Notes under the pieces: model-generated
Databases searched by the model: none
What the model saw: the letters and a program-made list of their open reading frames with translations, nothing else
Told to the model about the DNA's origin: nothing
Part shown: one piece after another, positions 33,205 to 43,261 of the stretch
How the letters are laid out: every line of letters starts with the position of its first letter
Position numbering within the stretch: position 1 is the first letter of the stretch
From: Siphonodentalium dalli
Taxonomy: Eukaryota > Mollusca > Scaphopoda > Gadilida > Siphonodentaliidae
Direction of reading: 5' to 3'
Assembly (NCBI GenBank): GCA_032622095.1
Contig: CP136069.1
Span: 6,126,976-6,190,975, forward strand
DNA: 64,000 nucleotides
Made by a program: the position numbers and the translations under genes

Positions 33205-33715
33205 TGGGACATTTGATACCATAGTTGACAGTGGTTAGCATTAATTTGATACCATAGTTGACAGTGGTTAGCATTAATTTGATACCATAGTTGACAGTGG
33301 TTAGCATTAATTTGATACCATAGTTGACAGTGGTTAGCATTAATTTGATACCATAGTTGACAGTGGTTAGCATTAATTTGATACCATAGTTGACAGTGGT
33401 TAGCATTAATTTGATACCATAGTTGACAGTGGTTAGCATTAATTTGATACCATAGTTGACAGTGGTTAGCATTAATTTGATACCATAGTTGACAGTGGTT
33501 AGCATTAATTTGATACCATAGTTGACAGTGGTTAGCATTAATTTGATACCATAGTTGACTGTGGTTAGCATTAATTTGATACCATAGTTGACAGTGGTTA
33601 GCATTAATTTGATACCATAGTTGACAGTGGTTAGCATTAATTTGATACCATAGTTGACAGTGGTTAGCATTAATTTGATACCATAGTTGACAGTCACGTG
33701 GTTAGCATTAATTTG
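33205..33715. repeat. 33-bp tandem array (~15 units, nearly identical)
   Basis: Unit: TTTGATACCATAGTTGACAG then TGGTTAGCATTAA. One substitution (GACTG at ~33559) and a 4-base insertion near the right end are the only differences seen. The 33-bp length is a multiple of three, so the minus strand is open throughout and yields an 11-residue periodic translation. This is repeat, not a gene. Confidence 0.95.
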
Positions 33716-33865
33716 TTGCAATAAATCGATTATGATAACTAAAGCGTATCTTGAAGAAATGTTGTTGTTGTTGTATCTTGATCGTATGGAGACCGTCTGA
33801 TCGGATTTAGTACATGTACCTGTAACGTTTCTCGGTGTGGAGAGAATCAAAAAAAAAATTGAAAA

Positions 33866-33974
33866 CCCTGTGCCAATGCATTCTCTTATATATGCGCGTC
33901 GACCATAGGTCGCCTCGCATATATAAGAGAATGCATTGGCCTACCAATTTTTTATTATTTTTTATAATTGATAA
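33866..33974. mobile_element. Palindromic-core fragment, single hairpin
   Basis: AAACCCTGTGCCAATGC leads into one full palindrome (33873-33941) and the start of the AT-rich spacer. The spacer is then interrupted by element E1. Confidence 0.7.
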
Positions 33975-34262
33975 AGGGGTATACTGTACACTAAATCGGG
34001 CCATTTATTGGACCATCTGCTTTTATACTCAACAGAATATATGCAACAAATAAATGAAGTTGAGCCATAGATTAGTGCAAAATACACCCATGTGCTATAT
34101 GAACAATGTAAACAACATGGTATTTATAATGAAAATGAGTTTATGACTCCAGTCATAAATTAATTTTCGTTATAATTACTATCTTGTTTGCATTGTTCAT
34201 AGAGCACATGTTTGTATCTTGCACTAATCTATGGCTCAAATTCATTTTTGTTTGTTGGACTT
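33975..34262 (+). mobile_element. Element E, copy E1 (right end lost)
   Basis: GGGGTATACTGTACACTAAA opens a copy of the long inverted-repeat element E found complete at 61327-61671. Central hairpin words ATGAAAATGAGTTTATGACT and AGTCATAAATTAATTTTCGT pair. The right end stops near ATGGCTCAAATTCATTTTTG, where E2 continues for ~90 bp more. Confidence 0.7.
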
Positions 34263-34299
34263 ATCATCTAAACATTTCACTCAATCAATAAAGCTCTAT

Positions 34300-34725
34300 C
34301 CAGTGGGGGTCCAGGGGGGGGGGTCCAGGGGGGGGTCCATTGTGTGTGGGTGGTCAAATCCACCAAGAAGCAATTTTTTCCGCAACTAAAAATAAAATTT
34401 CCTGCTTGTTTTTTTAGTGTTTTTGGCAATGAGTTGGGCTTCAAAACCACTTTGAATGAGAGAAATAATGTAATTATAACTGGTAAACTGACTGCAGGCA
34501 GTTATCGTGTTGTATTTTGTTGCAAATTTTGAAATCCAAGATGGCCGCTGGTAGCCATGTTTTTTTGGCCGAATGACCTCAAAATGACTCATTCCTATTT
34601 ACATGTCCATGTTAACATCCATGATAAATAATATGCACAGAAATTCATATACAGCTGTTTACAGTGAATTCCCCCAGCAAATCTCTGTTTTAGTGTTAAA
34701 AGGGGGGTGGGTGGGTGTCAAAAAA
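34300..34725. mobile_element. G-tract element, partial copy G2 (inverted)
   Basis: It starts with CCAGGGGGGGG tracts (34310-34338). It contains CAATTTTTTCCGCAACTAAA, CCAAGATGGCCGCTGG, AAACTGACTGCAGGCAGTTA and AAATCTCTGTTTTAGTGTTA in the reverse order of G4. It ends in GGGGGGTGGGTGGGTG without the outer C-tract. Confidence 0.6.
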
Positions 34726-34821
34726 ATTACCATTCCGATTTACACATTTTAACTACTGGGAGAACTCATTTAGTATAGAAAGGGTCAAGATAAACACAAA
34801 CAGGAACATATCAACGTTTAA

Positions 34822-34906
34822 CCCTTTATGTGATCCCAAACAGAGAGAACAGTCCACATATGAATGTCGTCTGCTTGGGTCCATGTCAGGGTCCACAGGG
34901 AGTGTT
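34822..34906. mobile_element. S hairpin element S3 (diverged)
   Basis: TTAA at 34818 is followed by CCCTTTATGTGATCCC; ATGTCGTCTGCTTGG lies at the turn, and GGGTCCACAGGGAG on the right. The TTAA on the right is not preserved. Confidence 0.4.
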
Positions 34907-34915
34907 ATATAATTA

Positions 34916-35171
34916 TCCTTTTTTCAAGACGGGAGCCGCGCTGTTGCAGCATTAAATATAAGGTGCCAGTACATTATCTTATATATGCGAGTCTTCCATA
35001 TGAAGTCACGAATATATAAGAGAATGCACTGGTTTACAAGGTCAAAGTAAATATTGCTAGGCCAATGTATTCTCTTGCATATACGAGTACGAGACTAACA
35101 TATATAAGAGAATGCATGGCACAGGTTTTTCGCAACAACAAAAAAATCGGAAAGCTCCAGTAATGAAAGGG
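34916..35171. mobile_element. Family C palindromic MITE, diverged copy C2
   Basis: Two decayed palindromes (34962-35032 and 35060-35120) with GCATTCTC/GAGAATGCA words lie between GGGAGCCGCGCTG... on the left and GGAAAGCTCCAGTAATGAAA and GGG on the right. The right end has the family C pattern. Confidence 0.55.
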
Positions 35172-35402
35172 TTATATAAATTTCATTTAAATTTAAGTTT
35201 GTTTTCAGAAATATTGTTTCCTTCTTGGAAATTTCTCATAATTCTATTATGTGACCAACGAATTGTCTCTCACTTGGTGGACACTCCAAGGCCACAGCTG
35301 TTCCGTATTTTGGTGGTATAAATATATTTTTGGTTCCTCTTCCAAATGGTATATAATATTGGATATGTTGTGTATAATGTAATCTGGTCATTTGAAAATT
35401 AA

Positions 35403-35792
35403 CCCTTTACCCAACAAACCGGCCAAAACCGGCCAAATAAAGCTTCAACAGCCTAAAATATCTTGGGTCTGTCTCAATAGAACCATATATATGGATATCA
35501 TTGGAACCGGCTCCTTGACCACATTGTGATAGTTACAGTTATGCCCTGTGCCAATGCATTCTCTTATATATGCGAGTCGACCATAGGTCGCCTCGCATAT
35601 ATAAGAGAATGCATTGGCCTAAAAAAAATCTTTTTTTAACACTTTTTACCATTTTTTCTTACATTCTTTAACAATTTTATAATTTTTAATGTGTTAAGCC
35701 AATGCATTCTCTTATATATGCGAGGCGACCTATGGTCGACTCGCATATATAAGAGAATGCATTGGCACAGGGCCCTTCTGTTGGGTAAAGGG
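35403..35792 (+). mobile_element. Family A MITE, copy A7 (complete)
   Basis: 390 bp with exact TTAA flanks (35399-35402 and 35793-35796), palindromes at 35550-35618 and 35697-35765, and the AT-rich spacer between. Orientation as A1. Confidence 0.85.
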
Positions 35793-35807
35793 TTAATTAA
35801 GAGATTT

Positions 35808-35889
35808 ATCCCACAGGGAGCCCCACACAGATGGAAGCATGCACTGCATAGTGTCGTCTGCTCCAGTCTATGTGGGGCTCTGTAAAGGG
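35808..35889. mobile_element. S hairpin element S1
   Basis: CCCACAGGGAGCCCCACACA pairs with TGTGGGGCTCTGTAAAGGG across a loop bearing GTGTCGTCTGCT. TTAA follows on the right (35890-35893). Only ~80 bp long. Confidence 0.65.
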
Positions 35890-35924
35890 TTAAGTCGGCC
35901 TTTAACATGCTCATGTTATATTAT

Positions 35925-36180
35925 GACAGCAGGTTGAATCTCATTGTGTATTCTGATAGCAGATTGGGTCTCATTTTCTGAGCGCATGTTGGATCCCATG
36001 TCGTATTCAGAATTTCTGATAGTAGATTGGATCTCCTGTTGTATTCTGATAGCTGATTGGATGAAGCGTTTAGTCTAAACATGCTCATTTTGTATTCAGA
36101 TAGCAGATTGGATGAGGCGTTTTGTCTAAACATGCTCATTTTGTATTCAGATAGCAGATTGGATGAGGCGTTTAGTATAC
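35925..36180. repeat. Minisatellite of ~45-50-bp units
   Basis: Units contain TATTCTGATAGCAGATTGG and ATGAGGCGTTT with TCTAAACATGCTCATTT. The early units are diverged; the last two are nearly identical. Confidence 0.75.
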
Positions 36181-36397
36181 TGTGACATGCAGATCCTTAA
36201 ATAAATAATGAGGGGGTGTATTTGTTGCAGGTCGTTGTTTGATTATTGGCATAACTGGAATTATGGCCATAAACTTTGTATCTCTGGGGAAATACAGAAG
36301 TGTTTTATGTGAAGGTTGATTTAGTTTTGAAAACACTAATCCGTTTTATTGCACGTGATTTATATCGCGAACATCCAGTTTGTTTTATACAGCGAAA

Positions 36398-36600
36398 ACC
36401 CTGTGCCAATGCATTCTCTTATATATGCGAGTCGACCATAGGTCGCCTCGCATATATAAGAGAATGTATTGGCCTAATACATTTTATAATATTTTTATAA
36501 TTGTTAAAGTATGTTAAAAATAAAAATGAAAAAAAAGAGGATAAAAATTGTTAAAAGAATGTAAGAAATAATGATAAAAAATTATAAAAATTGCCAAGGC
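36398..36600. mobile_element. Palindromic-core fragment with one hairpin and long AT spacer
   Basis: CCCTGTGCCAATGC opens one complete palindrome (36403-36472). The spacer repeats TTGTTAAA-GAATGTAAGAA-like units. There is no second palindrome. Confidence 0.6.
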
Positions 36601-36839
36601 TCGTGGGGGTATATATAACGCACTAAATAAATAGAGGATATCTAGTGTGGTTTGAGTGGATATCGGTATCGGTATCGGTATTCACTCAAAAAACACTAGA
36701 TGTTCTTTTTATTATACACATTTCCAAAGAAATTCACCATTTACGACGATAAATGATCTCACAATGGTCTTCAATCGATGCATCATTTTTTAAACCATAG
36801 CTGATCGCTGCCTGTTCACGCAAAGCCACTTCACCATCC

Positions 36840-37075
36840 GCAGAATATACAGCTGTTTACAGTGAATCCCCCCCCCCAAATCTCTGTTTTAGTGTTAAAA
36901 GGGGGTGGGTGTCCAAAAATGGTCCGGAAACAAACTGCCGAAAACGGAAAAAAATTGGACGCGGGGGTGGGTGGGTCACAATAAGGGTCGAAAGGAAAAA
37001 AACAGCATACGTGCCTGAAAAATTTTCAGACCCCCCCCCCCCCCCCCCCGATCCCAAAATAAATTTTTCAGGGAC
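36840..37075. mobile_element. G-tract element, partial copy G3 (inverted)
   Basis: ATACAGCTGTTTACAGTGAA, AAACTGCCGAAAACGG and CAGCATACGTGCC appear in reverse order relative to G4. The right end is a run of ~21 C (37030-37050). The left end of the element is missing. Confidence 0.6.
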
Positions 37076-37517
37076 GACAGCAGTACTGACACTGATATTT
37101 TTCAACTCTTTCCCCATAAATAAAATAAAGATTTCTTAGAATACAAGTGTCGGAGAATAAACAAAATATTGCGGTTATAAAGTGACCAATATATCGCTTA
37201 TATTAATTAGAAGTGATCATAAAATGACACGAGATACCACACTGAATCAATGTATGAGCTAATTATAAAATAATGCGGTAAATATTTTGAAATTGCGAAA
37301 AATTACATGGATTTTAAAAAGAAGTGTCACATATAATTGCCTGTAACCTGTGAACCACATGGGCTATTGATCCGCAACATGATTCAACGATTGGCCCCAA
37401 TGACCTAGCAAATCAATTTTAATAATGGAATGCCAATAGTTTTTCTGTGACAATGCGATGTGAGCGTAAACTTAACCCCATGCACCCCCTAAAATATAAT
37501 TTTCACTTTTCTCTTAG

Positions 37518-37829
37518 AATGCTTTCTCTTATATATGCGAGTCGACCATAGGTCGCCTCGCATATATAAGAGAATGCATTGGCCTAACGATATTTTTTTT
37601 ATTTTTTTTTATAATTATTAAAGAATGTAAGAAAAAATGATTAAAATTGATAAAGAATGTAAGAAAATTTATCAAAAGTCGTTAAAGAATGTAACAAAAA
37701 TGATAACATTTGCAGTGCGGATCATCGGTGTGATAATTTCCACACATTTGTTAGGCCGATGCATTCTCTTATATATGCGAGGTGACCCATGGTCGACTCG
37801 CATATATAATAAAATGCATTGGCACATGG
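37518..37829. mobile_element. Palindromic-core element, close relative of C1
   Basis: Two palindromes (37510-37580 and 37755-37823) with the same spacer as C1, including GCAGTGCGGATCATCGGTG and GATAATTTCCACACATTTG. Outer terminal repeats are not recognisable. Confidence 0.6.
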
Positions 37830-37888
37830 TATACTATAAATATCGTTGACTGATAAAAACTTGAAAATGAGGTCACAACATTAAAGAC

Positions 37889-38440
37889 CATGTGCCAATG
37901 CATCATCTTATATAACCATAGGTCGCCTCGCATATATAAGAGAATGCATTGGCCTAACAATTTTTTATCATTTTGTTTATAAATTTTCTTACATTCTTTG
38001 TGGAGCCCCACACATATATAGAAGCATATAAAAGAGTGTCGTCTGCTCATGTTTGTCTGGGGCTATGTATGGGTGAAATTATAAAATTGTTAAAGAATAT
38101 AAGAAAATATTATTAAAATTGTAAAAACTTGTAAAAAATAATAACAAATGATAAAAAATTGTTAGGCCAATGCATTCTCTTATATATGCGAGGTGACCCA
38201 TGGTCGACTCGCATATATAAGAAAATGCATTGGCACATGGTTCTCACACTTTAGGCTAAATATATACGTACATGTACACGTATCAACCTAGTTTAGATGT
38301 CTTGGTTTGATATTATATATACATGTACACCGGTGTCGTTGGAGTCGATTGTCATATTATTTGACATCTAACAGACTGCGGTACTATGAGTGTGTCACCC
38401 CCTACCCCCGAGTCCTGAATACCTGATAAAATAGAAATTT
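37889..38440. mobile_element. Palindromic-core element with S hairpin and shared right flank
   Basis: The first palindrome has lost ~16 bp at its turn (37895-37956). The S hairpin lies at 37997-38075 and the second palindrome at 38165-38232. From 38237 to 38440 it matches 31228-31430, including ACACGTATCAACCTAGTTTA and CTAACAGACTGCGGTACTAT. Confidence 0.6.
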
Positions 38441-38452
38441 TGCCAGGCTGAT

Positions 38453-38953
38453 CAGGGGGGGGGGGGGGGTCGGAAAAAAATTTCAGGCACGTATGGCATT
38501 TTTTCCCTTTCGATCATTTTGTGTACCCACCCACCCCCACCGCCAAATTTTTTTCCGTTTTCGGCAGTTTTTTCCGACCATTTTTTTACACCCACCCCCT
38601 TTTAACACTAAAACAGAGATTTGCGGGGGGAAATTCACTGTAAACAGCTGTATATGAATTTCTGTGCATACTATTTATCATGGATGTAAATAGGAATGAG
38701 TCATTTTGAGGTCATTCGGCCAAAAAAACATGGCTGCCAGCGGCCATCTTGGATTTCAAAATTTGCAACAAAATACAATACGATAACTGCCTGCAGTCAG
38801 TTTACAGTTAGAATTACATTATTTCTCTCATTCAAAGTGGTTTTGAAGCCCAACTCATTGCCAAAACACTAAAAAACAAGCAGGAATTTTTTTTGTTAGT
38901 TGCGGAAAAAATTGCTTGTTGGTGGCTTTGACCCCCCCCCCCCCCCCCCCCTG
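38453..38953. mobile_element. G-tract-ended transposon, copy G4 (complete)
   Basis: It begins CAG plus a ~15-G run and ends in a run of ~20 C plus CTG, 501 bp. A perfect 7-bp direct repeat GGCTGAT flanks it (38446-38452 and 38954-38960). Landmarks in order: TTTTCCCTTTCGATC, TTTCCGTTTTCGGCAG, CCCCCTTTTAACACTAAAAC, AAACAGCTGTATATG, AACATGGCTGCCAGCGGCC, ACTGCCTGCAGTCAGTTTAC. It is non-coding and therefore non-autonomous. Confidence 0.75.
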
Positions 38954-39062
38954 GGCTGATTAGAATTCACAACGTGACAGCTGGCCGTCAAAACCTTGTG
39001 TTGTTACCTTGTGTTGTTATCTTGATGTTGATAGTTGAGGACGTTGATGGTAGCGGCGACAA

Positions 39063-39107
39063 CGACGATGATGATGATGATGACGATGATGACGATGATG
39101 ATGATGA

Positions 39108-39185
<78 letters not shown>

Positions 39186-39191
39186 CGATGA

Positions 39192-39222
<31 letters not shown>

Positions 39223-39500
39223 GGTGATGACGATTATTACTGCATGATAGTGATGATGATTGCGATGATAATGCCGATAATGCCGATGACGGTTACGTAA
39301 GCACGTTCTGATGGCGGGTTCTGACGAAGATGTTATAAGAATTCTAATGATGACGGTGGTGATGACAACGAAGACGATGATGCTGACGATGATGATGATG
39401 ATTATGGTGATTATAACGATGTTGTTGATGATGATGATGATGATGATGATGGTGATGGTGATGATGATGATGAAGATGATGATGATGATGATGACGATTA
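39063..39500. repeat. GAT/GAC trinucleotide tract
   Basis: ATG/GAT/GAC repeats, purest at 39065-39225 and 39425-39495, with a more degenerate middle. All long frames through it are low-complexity. Confidence 0.9.
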
Positions 39501-39574
39501 GCATAATACAAATGACGATTATAGTGTTGATGAAGTTGAGTCCGATCTCGGTATGTTCTGGTATAGTAGACTTA

Positions 39575-39692
39575 CAAATGTAGACACCCCTAGTCATTCA
39601 CGTACACATGTAGACACCCCTAGCCATTCGCGTACACATGTAGACACCCCTATAGCCATTCATATACGCATGTAGACACCCCTAGTCATTCA
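39575..39692. repeat. ~30-bp tandem repeat, 4 copies
   Basis: Units: ATGTAGACACCCCTAGTCAT then TCACGTACAC. The third unit carries an extra TA. Confidence 0.9.
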
Positions 39693-39694
39693 CG

Positions 39695-40320
39695 GCCATT
39701 TGACATTTGTGTGACATTATAATCAGAAAAGTGTCATTTTTTTTTATCAATCTGGCCATTACGTAACACAACCAAAATGTCACCATGCGGCAATTACCAA
39801 ACGCATTTCTAGCCAATCAAATGCGTTGTATCTTACCGAAATATCGCATGATACGGTTCGTGTGTTGCTTGCTTGGTTTATGTTGTGTTTATAGCCACTT
39901 GGGTAAGTTATTGCCACTTGGGTAAGTTATTGCCATATATCGCTGGTAATTTTAATGCCGGATAAACTACTTTCCGTTAAATCCCATAAGAAATATTAGC
40001 TGTGTTGCACTTATATATATAGTCGAGAAAGCTTGACTCAACTAGATTTGTCAGAAGTTAGAACTTGAAAAGAACACATGATTAGAAACGAAATATGGAT
40101 TTTCTACCACGTTGTTCCTTAGTATATATAGGTTAGTGTATATAAACACGGCGGGGAATTACGTGGTTTCTAGTTTTTTTAAACATACTTTATTTCAACA
40201 CAAAGACAATACATGCAGATATATATAACACATAAAACATATTGAGACAAAGTATAGTTGATATAAAATTGTTGCTGTATGTTATCGGAGATTTGCAGGC
40301 ATGTTATATCAGTTGGGAAC
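39695..40320. other. No recognisable gene
   Basis: It includes a two-unit repeat of GCCACTTGGGTAAGTTATT (39894-39933) and a single left-end-like CACGGCGGGGAATTACGTGG (40147-40166) resembling element L. Confidence 0.5.
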
Positions 40321-40329
40321 GACGACGAC

Positions 40330-40810
40330 ATTAAAGGCACGGGCGGCGTTCGTTGCAGAAATATTCATATTTGTTCAAATCGCCACCAACAGAAGGAATA
40401 TTAAAATATATAGTTTTGTTCATATGCCAAACATAATCAGCGCGTAAATAGTATTTTGTCGCCAAGGCGTACGTAAACAAGAGCCTGCTCGTGTTACAGA
40501 AGTTGTGCTTCTGTTTACATGACACAGCGCAATTCTATTGGTTAATCACACACAAATGATATAAACGCTCCTTATTATTTACATATCAGGAAAACAGTAA
40601 CAAATAACGCTCTTTTTGTTTACCATATCCGGATCTTAACAAAAGCCAGGTAACGTAACGTTTTTTGCTTTTGTTTACATAACAAGGGGGAAACAATTGA
40701 CAATAACATACTGTTTATGCCTTATTTCTGATTGGTATAAGAACAATGTATATATGTCTATATTTTACTATTCTTTCTGTATATGGCGGTTTTTGACGGA
40801 GGTGAATATT
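40330..40810 (+). repeat. Dispersed repeat H, main copy
   Basis: About 480 bp shared with 57180-57365 plus 57946-58205. Landmarks are AATATTCATATTTGTTC, AAGAGCCTG, GTGTTACAGAAG, CACACACAAATG, TTTGTTTACATAACAA and CATACTGTTTATGC. Non-coding. Its right side is cut by MITE A8. Confidence 0.6.
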
Positions 40811-40814
40811 TTAA

Positions 40815-41207
40815 CCCTTTACCCAACAAACCGGCCAAAACCGGCCAAATAAAGCTGCAACAGCCTAAATTATCTTGGGTCTGTCTCAATAAAACCATAC
40901 AAATATGGATATCATTGGAACTGGCTCATTGACCACATTGTGATGGTTACAGTTATACCCTGTGCCAATGCATTCTCTTATATATGCGAGTCGACCATAG
41001 GTCGCCTCGCATATATAAGAGAATGCATTGGCCTAAACAAAATCTTTTTTTTAACACTTTTTACCATTTTTTCTTACATTCTTTAACAATTTTATAATTT
41101 TTAATGTGTTAAGCCAATGCATTCTCTTATATATGCGAGGCGACCTATGGTCGACTCGCATATATACGAGAATGCATTGGCACAGGGCCGTTCTGTTGGG
41201 TAAAGGG
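40815..41207 (+). mobile_element. Family A MITE, copy A8 (complete)
   Basis: 393 bp with exact TTAA flanks (40811-40814 and 41208-41211), both palindromes and the spacer. It lies immediately right of repeat H and probably inserted into it or at its edge. Confidence 0.85.
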
Positions 41208-41332
41208 TTAAGCTATAAGCATGTTTTTGTCGTTCCGCCCACTTAGAAAGATGATACCAAATTTTCTTAAAATGGTAATATGTATACAAGATCTTGGTAC
41301 CATGCTATTTCTTGAATACCTCACCCAGGAGC

Positions 41333-41373
41333 ATGTACCTGGTCGTTGTACCTGGTCGTTGTACCTGGTCGTT
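41333..41373. repeat. 13-bp tandem repeat, 3 copies
   Basis: TACCTGGTCGTTG repeated three times. Confidence 0.9.
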
Positions 41374-41423
41374 GCTATTTGATTTGGGTATTTAGTGGCT
41401 GATTGATTATATGTTCGTTATAA

Positions 41424-41937
41424 TCACGGTGGGGAATCACGTGGTATCGAGTTGATGAGTATCACGCATTCAAAATGGCTGAGGTGATCTAAAACGCGAC
41501 CAGAAGAGAGGAAAAAAGGTAATAAACTAAGAGATATGACATATTACATAGTATTTTGACAGCTACGAGCAGATGCTATACTATTTTTCAAACAAGCTGA
41601 TACCTCATTTATGTCCAAATTCACATTTGTTTGCTCTAACATTCTGACCAAATTTGTCAGTCGAATGATTTTCCAAGATGTATGGACTGGTGTATTCCAC
41701 GCACCTCCGACTAGCAACTTTGGTCAGAATGTTATAGAAAACTACTGAGTATTTACGCACAAATAAGGTACCAACTTGATTAAAATATAAACTAGCATAT
41801 GCTCGTAACAGTCAAAATGCTATGTGTTGTGTCAATTCCTCATATATTATGTTACTGTGCGTTTTCACTCGCATCGGCCATTTTGACTGCGTGCTGCTCA
41901 CCAACCTGTAAACCAGCCGTGATTCCCCCACCGGGAT
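41424..41937. mobile_element. Inverted-repeat element L
   Basis: Left CGGTGGGGAATCACGTGG, GAGTTGATGAGTATCACGC and TTCAAAATGGCTGAGG pair with diverged inverted forms at 41860-41937 (GGCCATTTTGACTGCGTG, CCGTGATTCCCCCACCGG). Inner words ACATTCTGACCAAA and TTTGGTCAGAATGTTA also pair. Arms of ~80 bp or more make a ~510-bp MITE; no coding frame. Confidence 0.65.
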
Positions 41938-42158
41938 AGAGAGTTGAAAGGTCAGCCGTTGTTACAATTGGTGTAAGGCACTCATGTTTTTATTGTTGTC
42001 CTCGACTCATAATTATTGTTTATTGTGTTATATTTGATACAGTGTATCCGCAGTCAACCCAATTATATATGTGACACCAAGGAACCCGAGGCCTTCGCAG
42101 TTGGTAAATTTGAAAATATAAACGTCTGTAATAACATCACCACTAAGAAGAACATGGA

Positions 42159-42310
42159 GAAATACAGTAAGGCCCTAAATAATCGACTCCTTAACCACAG
42201 AGGAATTATGGGTAACTTTTCAGGATTTGGTGGGAAATATGGCTAAATCCTGAAAAATTACCCATAATTATGATGTGGTTAAGGAGTCGATTATTTAGGG
42301 CATTACTGTA
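42159..42310. mobile_element. Family D hairpin element, complete copy D2
   Basis: TACAGTAAGGCCCTAAATAA, TCGACTCCTTAACCACAG and GGTAACTTTTCAGGATTT pair with AAATCCTGAAAAATTACCC, GTGGTTAAGGAGTCGA and TTATTTAGGGCATTACTGTA. Arms are ~68 bp around a short GGTGGGAAATATGGC loop. It is the simplest complete copy of family D. Confidence 0.8.
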
Positions 42311-42476
42311 GATAAACTGTGTTCTTAGATTCATTATGGATAGTTCCCCAAAAGCGAAATATCGCATGTTGGAACCAGTGTTATGTAAACAAAACTGTTA
42401 TAGTAATTTGTTAACAAACATCGCTAAGCGTGTAGTAAGTTAAAATAATTTAGTTTGAATATGATTTTCAGAATAT

Positions 42477-43012
42477 GTGACCCGCCATATCAAATCCAGT
42501 CGGAAGTCGGGATTTTTTGTTACCCTGTGCCAATGCATTCTCTTATATATACGAGTCGACCATAGGTCGCCTCGCATATATAAGAGAATACATTGGCCTA
42601 ACAATTTTTTATCATGTTTTTTAAATAAATGTTTCTTACAATTTTAGGACATAAAATAAAAAACATCCATTACCCTGCAGGGAGCCCCACACATATATAG
42701 AAGCATATAGAAGAGTGTCGTCTGCTCATGTTTATCTGGGGCTCTGTATGGGTGAAATTATAAAATTGTTAAAGAATACAAGAAACAATTAAAAAATATT
42801 GTTAGGCCAATGCATTCTCTTATGTATGCGATGCGACCTATGTATTGTTAAAGAATACAAGAACAAATTATTAAAAATGTAAAAAATTGTTAGGCCAATG
42901 CATTCTCTTATATACGCGAGGCGACCTATGGTCGACTCGCATATATAAGAGAATGCATTGGCAAAGGGTAAAAAAATCCCGACTTACGACTGGATTTGAT
43001 ATGGCGGGTCAC
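42477..43012. mobile_element. Family B palindromic MITE, copy B2
   Basis: Ends are GTGACCCGCCATATCAAATC and CAGTCGGAAGTCGGGATTTT against their inverted forms at 42972-43012, ~46-bp terminal repeats. It carries the first palindrome (42529-42596), the S hairpin (42670-42755), and a partly duplicated second palindrome: a broken half at 42805-42840 and a full one at 42893-42962. ATAT lies on both sides. Confidence 0.8.
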
Positions 43013-43261
43013 ATATGTTTCAACGCTTTGACTATTTCCAATGTTTACCGTTAAGTTGTGATTAAACGTTCGTTATGTAATATTGGGCTAATTGGACTTT
43101 TGCTTTGTTGCATAATGAAAGTACCATAACTACTTTGGCATGCGAAATCGTTGAATGGTTTATTTACTCAGACACAATATGTGCAACATGAGATGAGAAT
43201 TAGATAAATAACATGGCTAAACTACATTAAATATACAGAAAATAACAAAAATATAAGCATC

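Noticed and set aside
33113-33850. 245-codon minus-strand frame with an 11-residue repeat
   Set aside because: It is produced by a 33-bp tandem array. The flanking codons show no recognisable domain.
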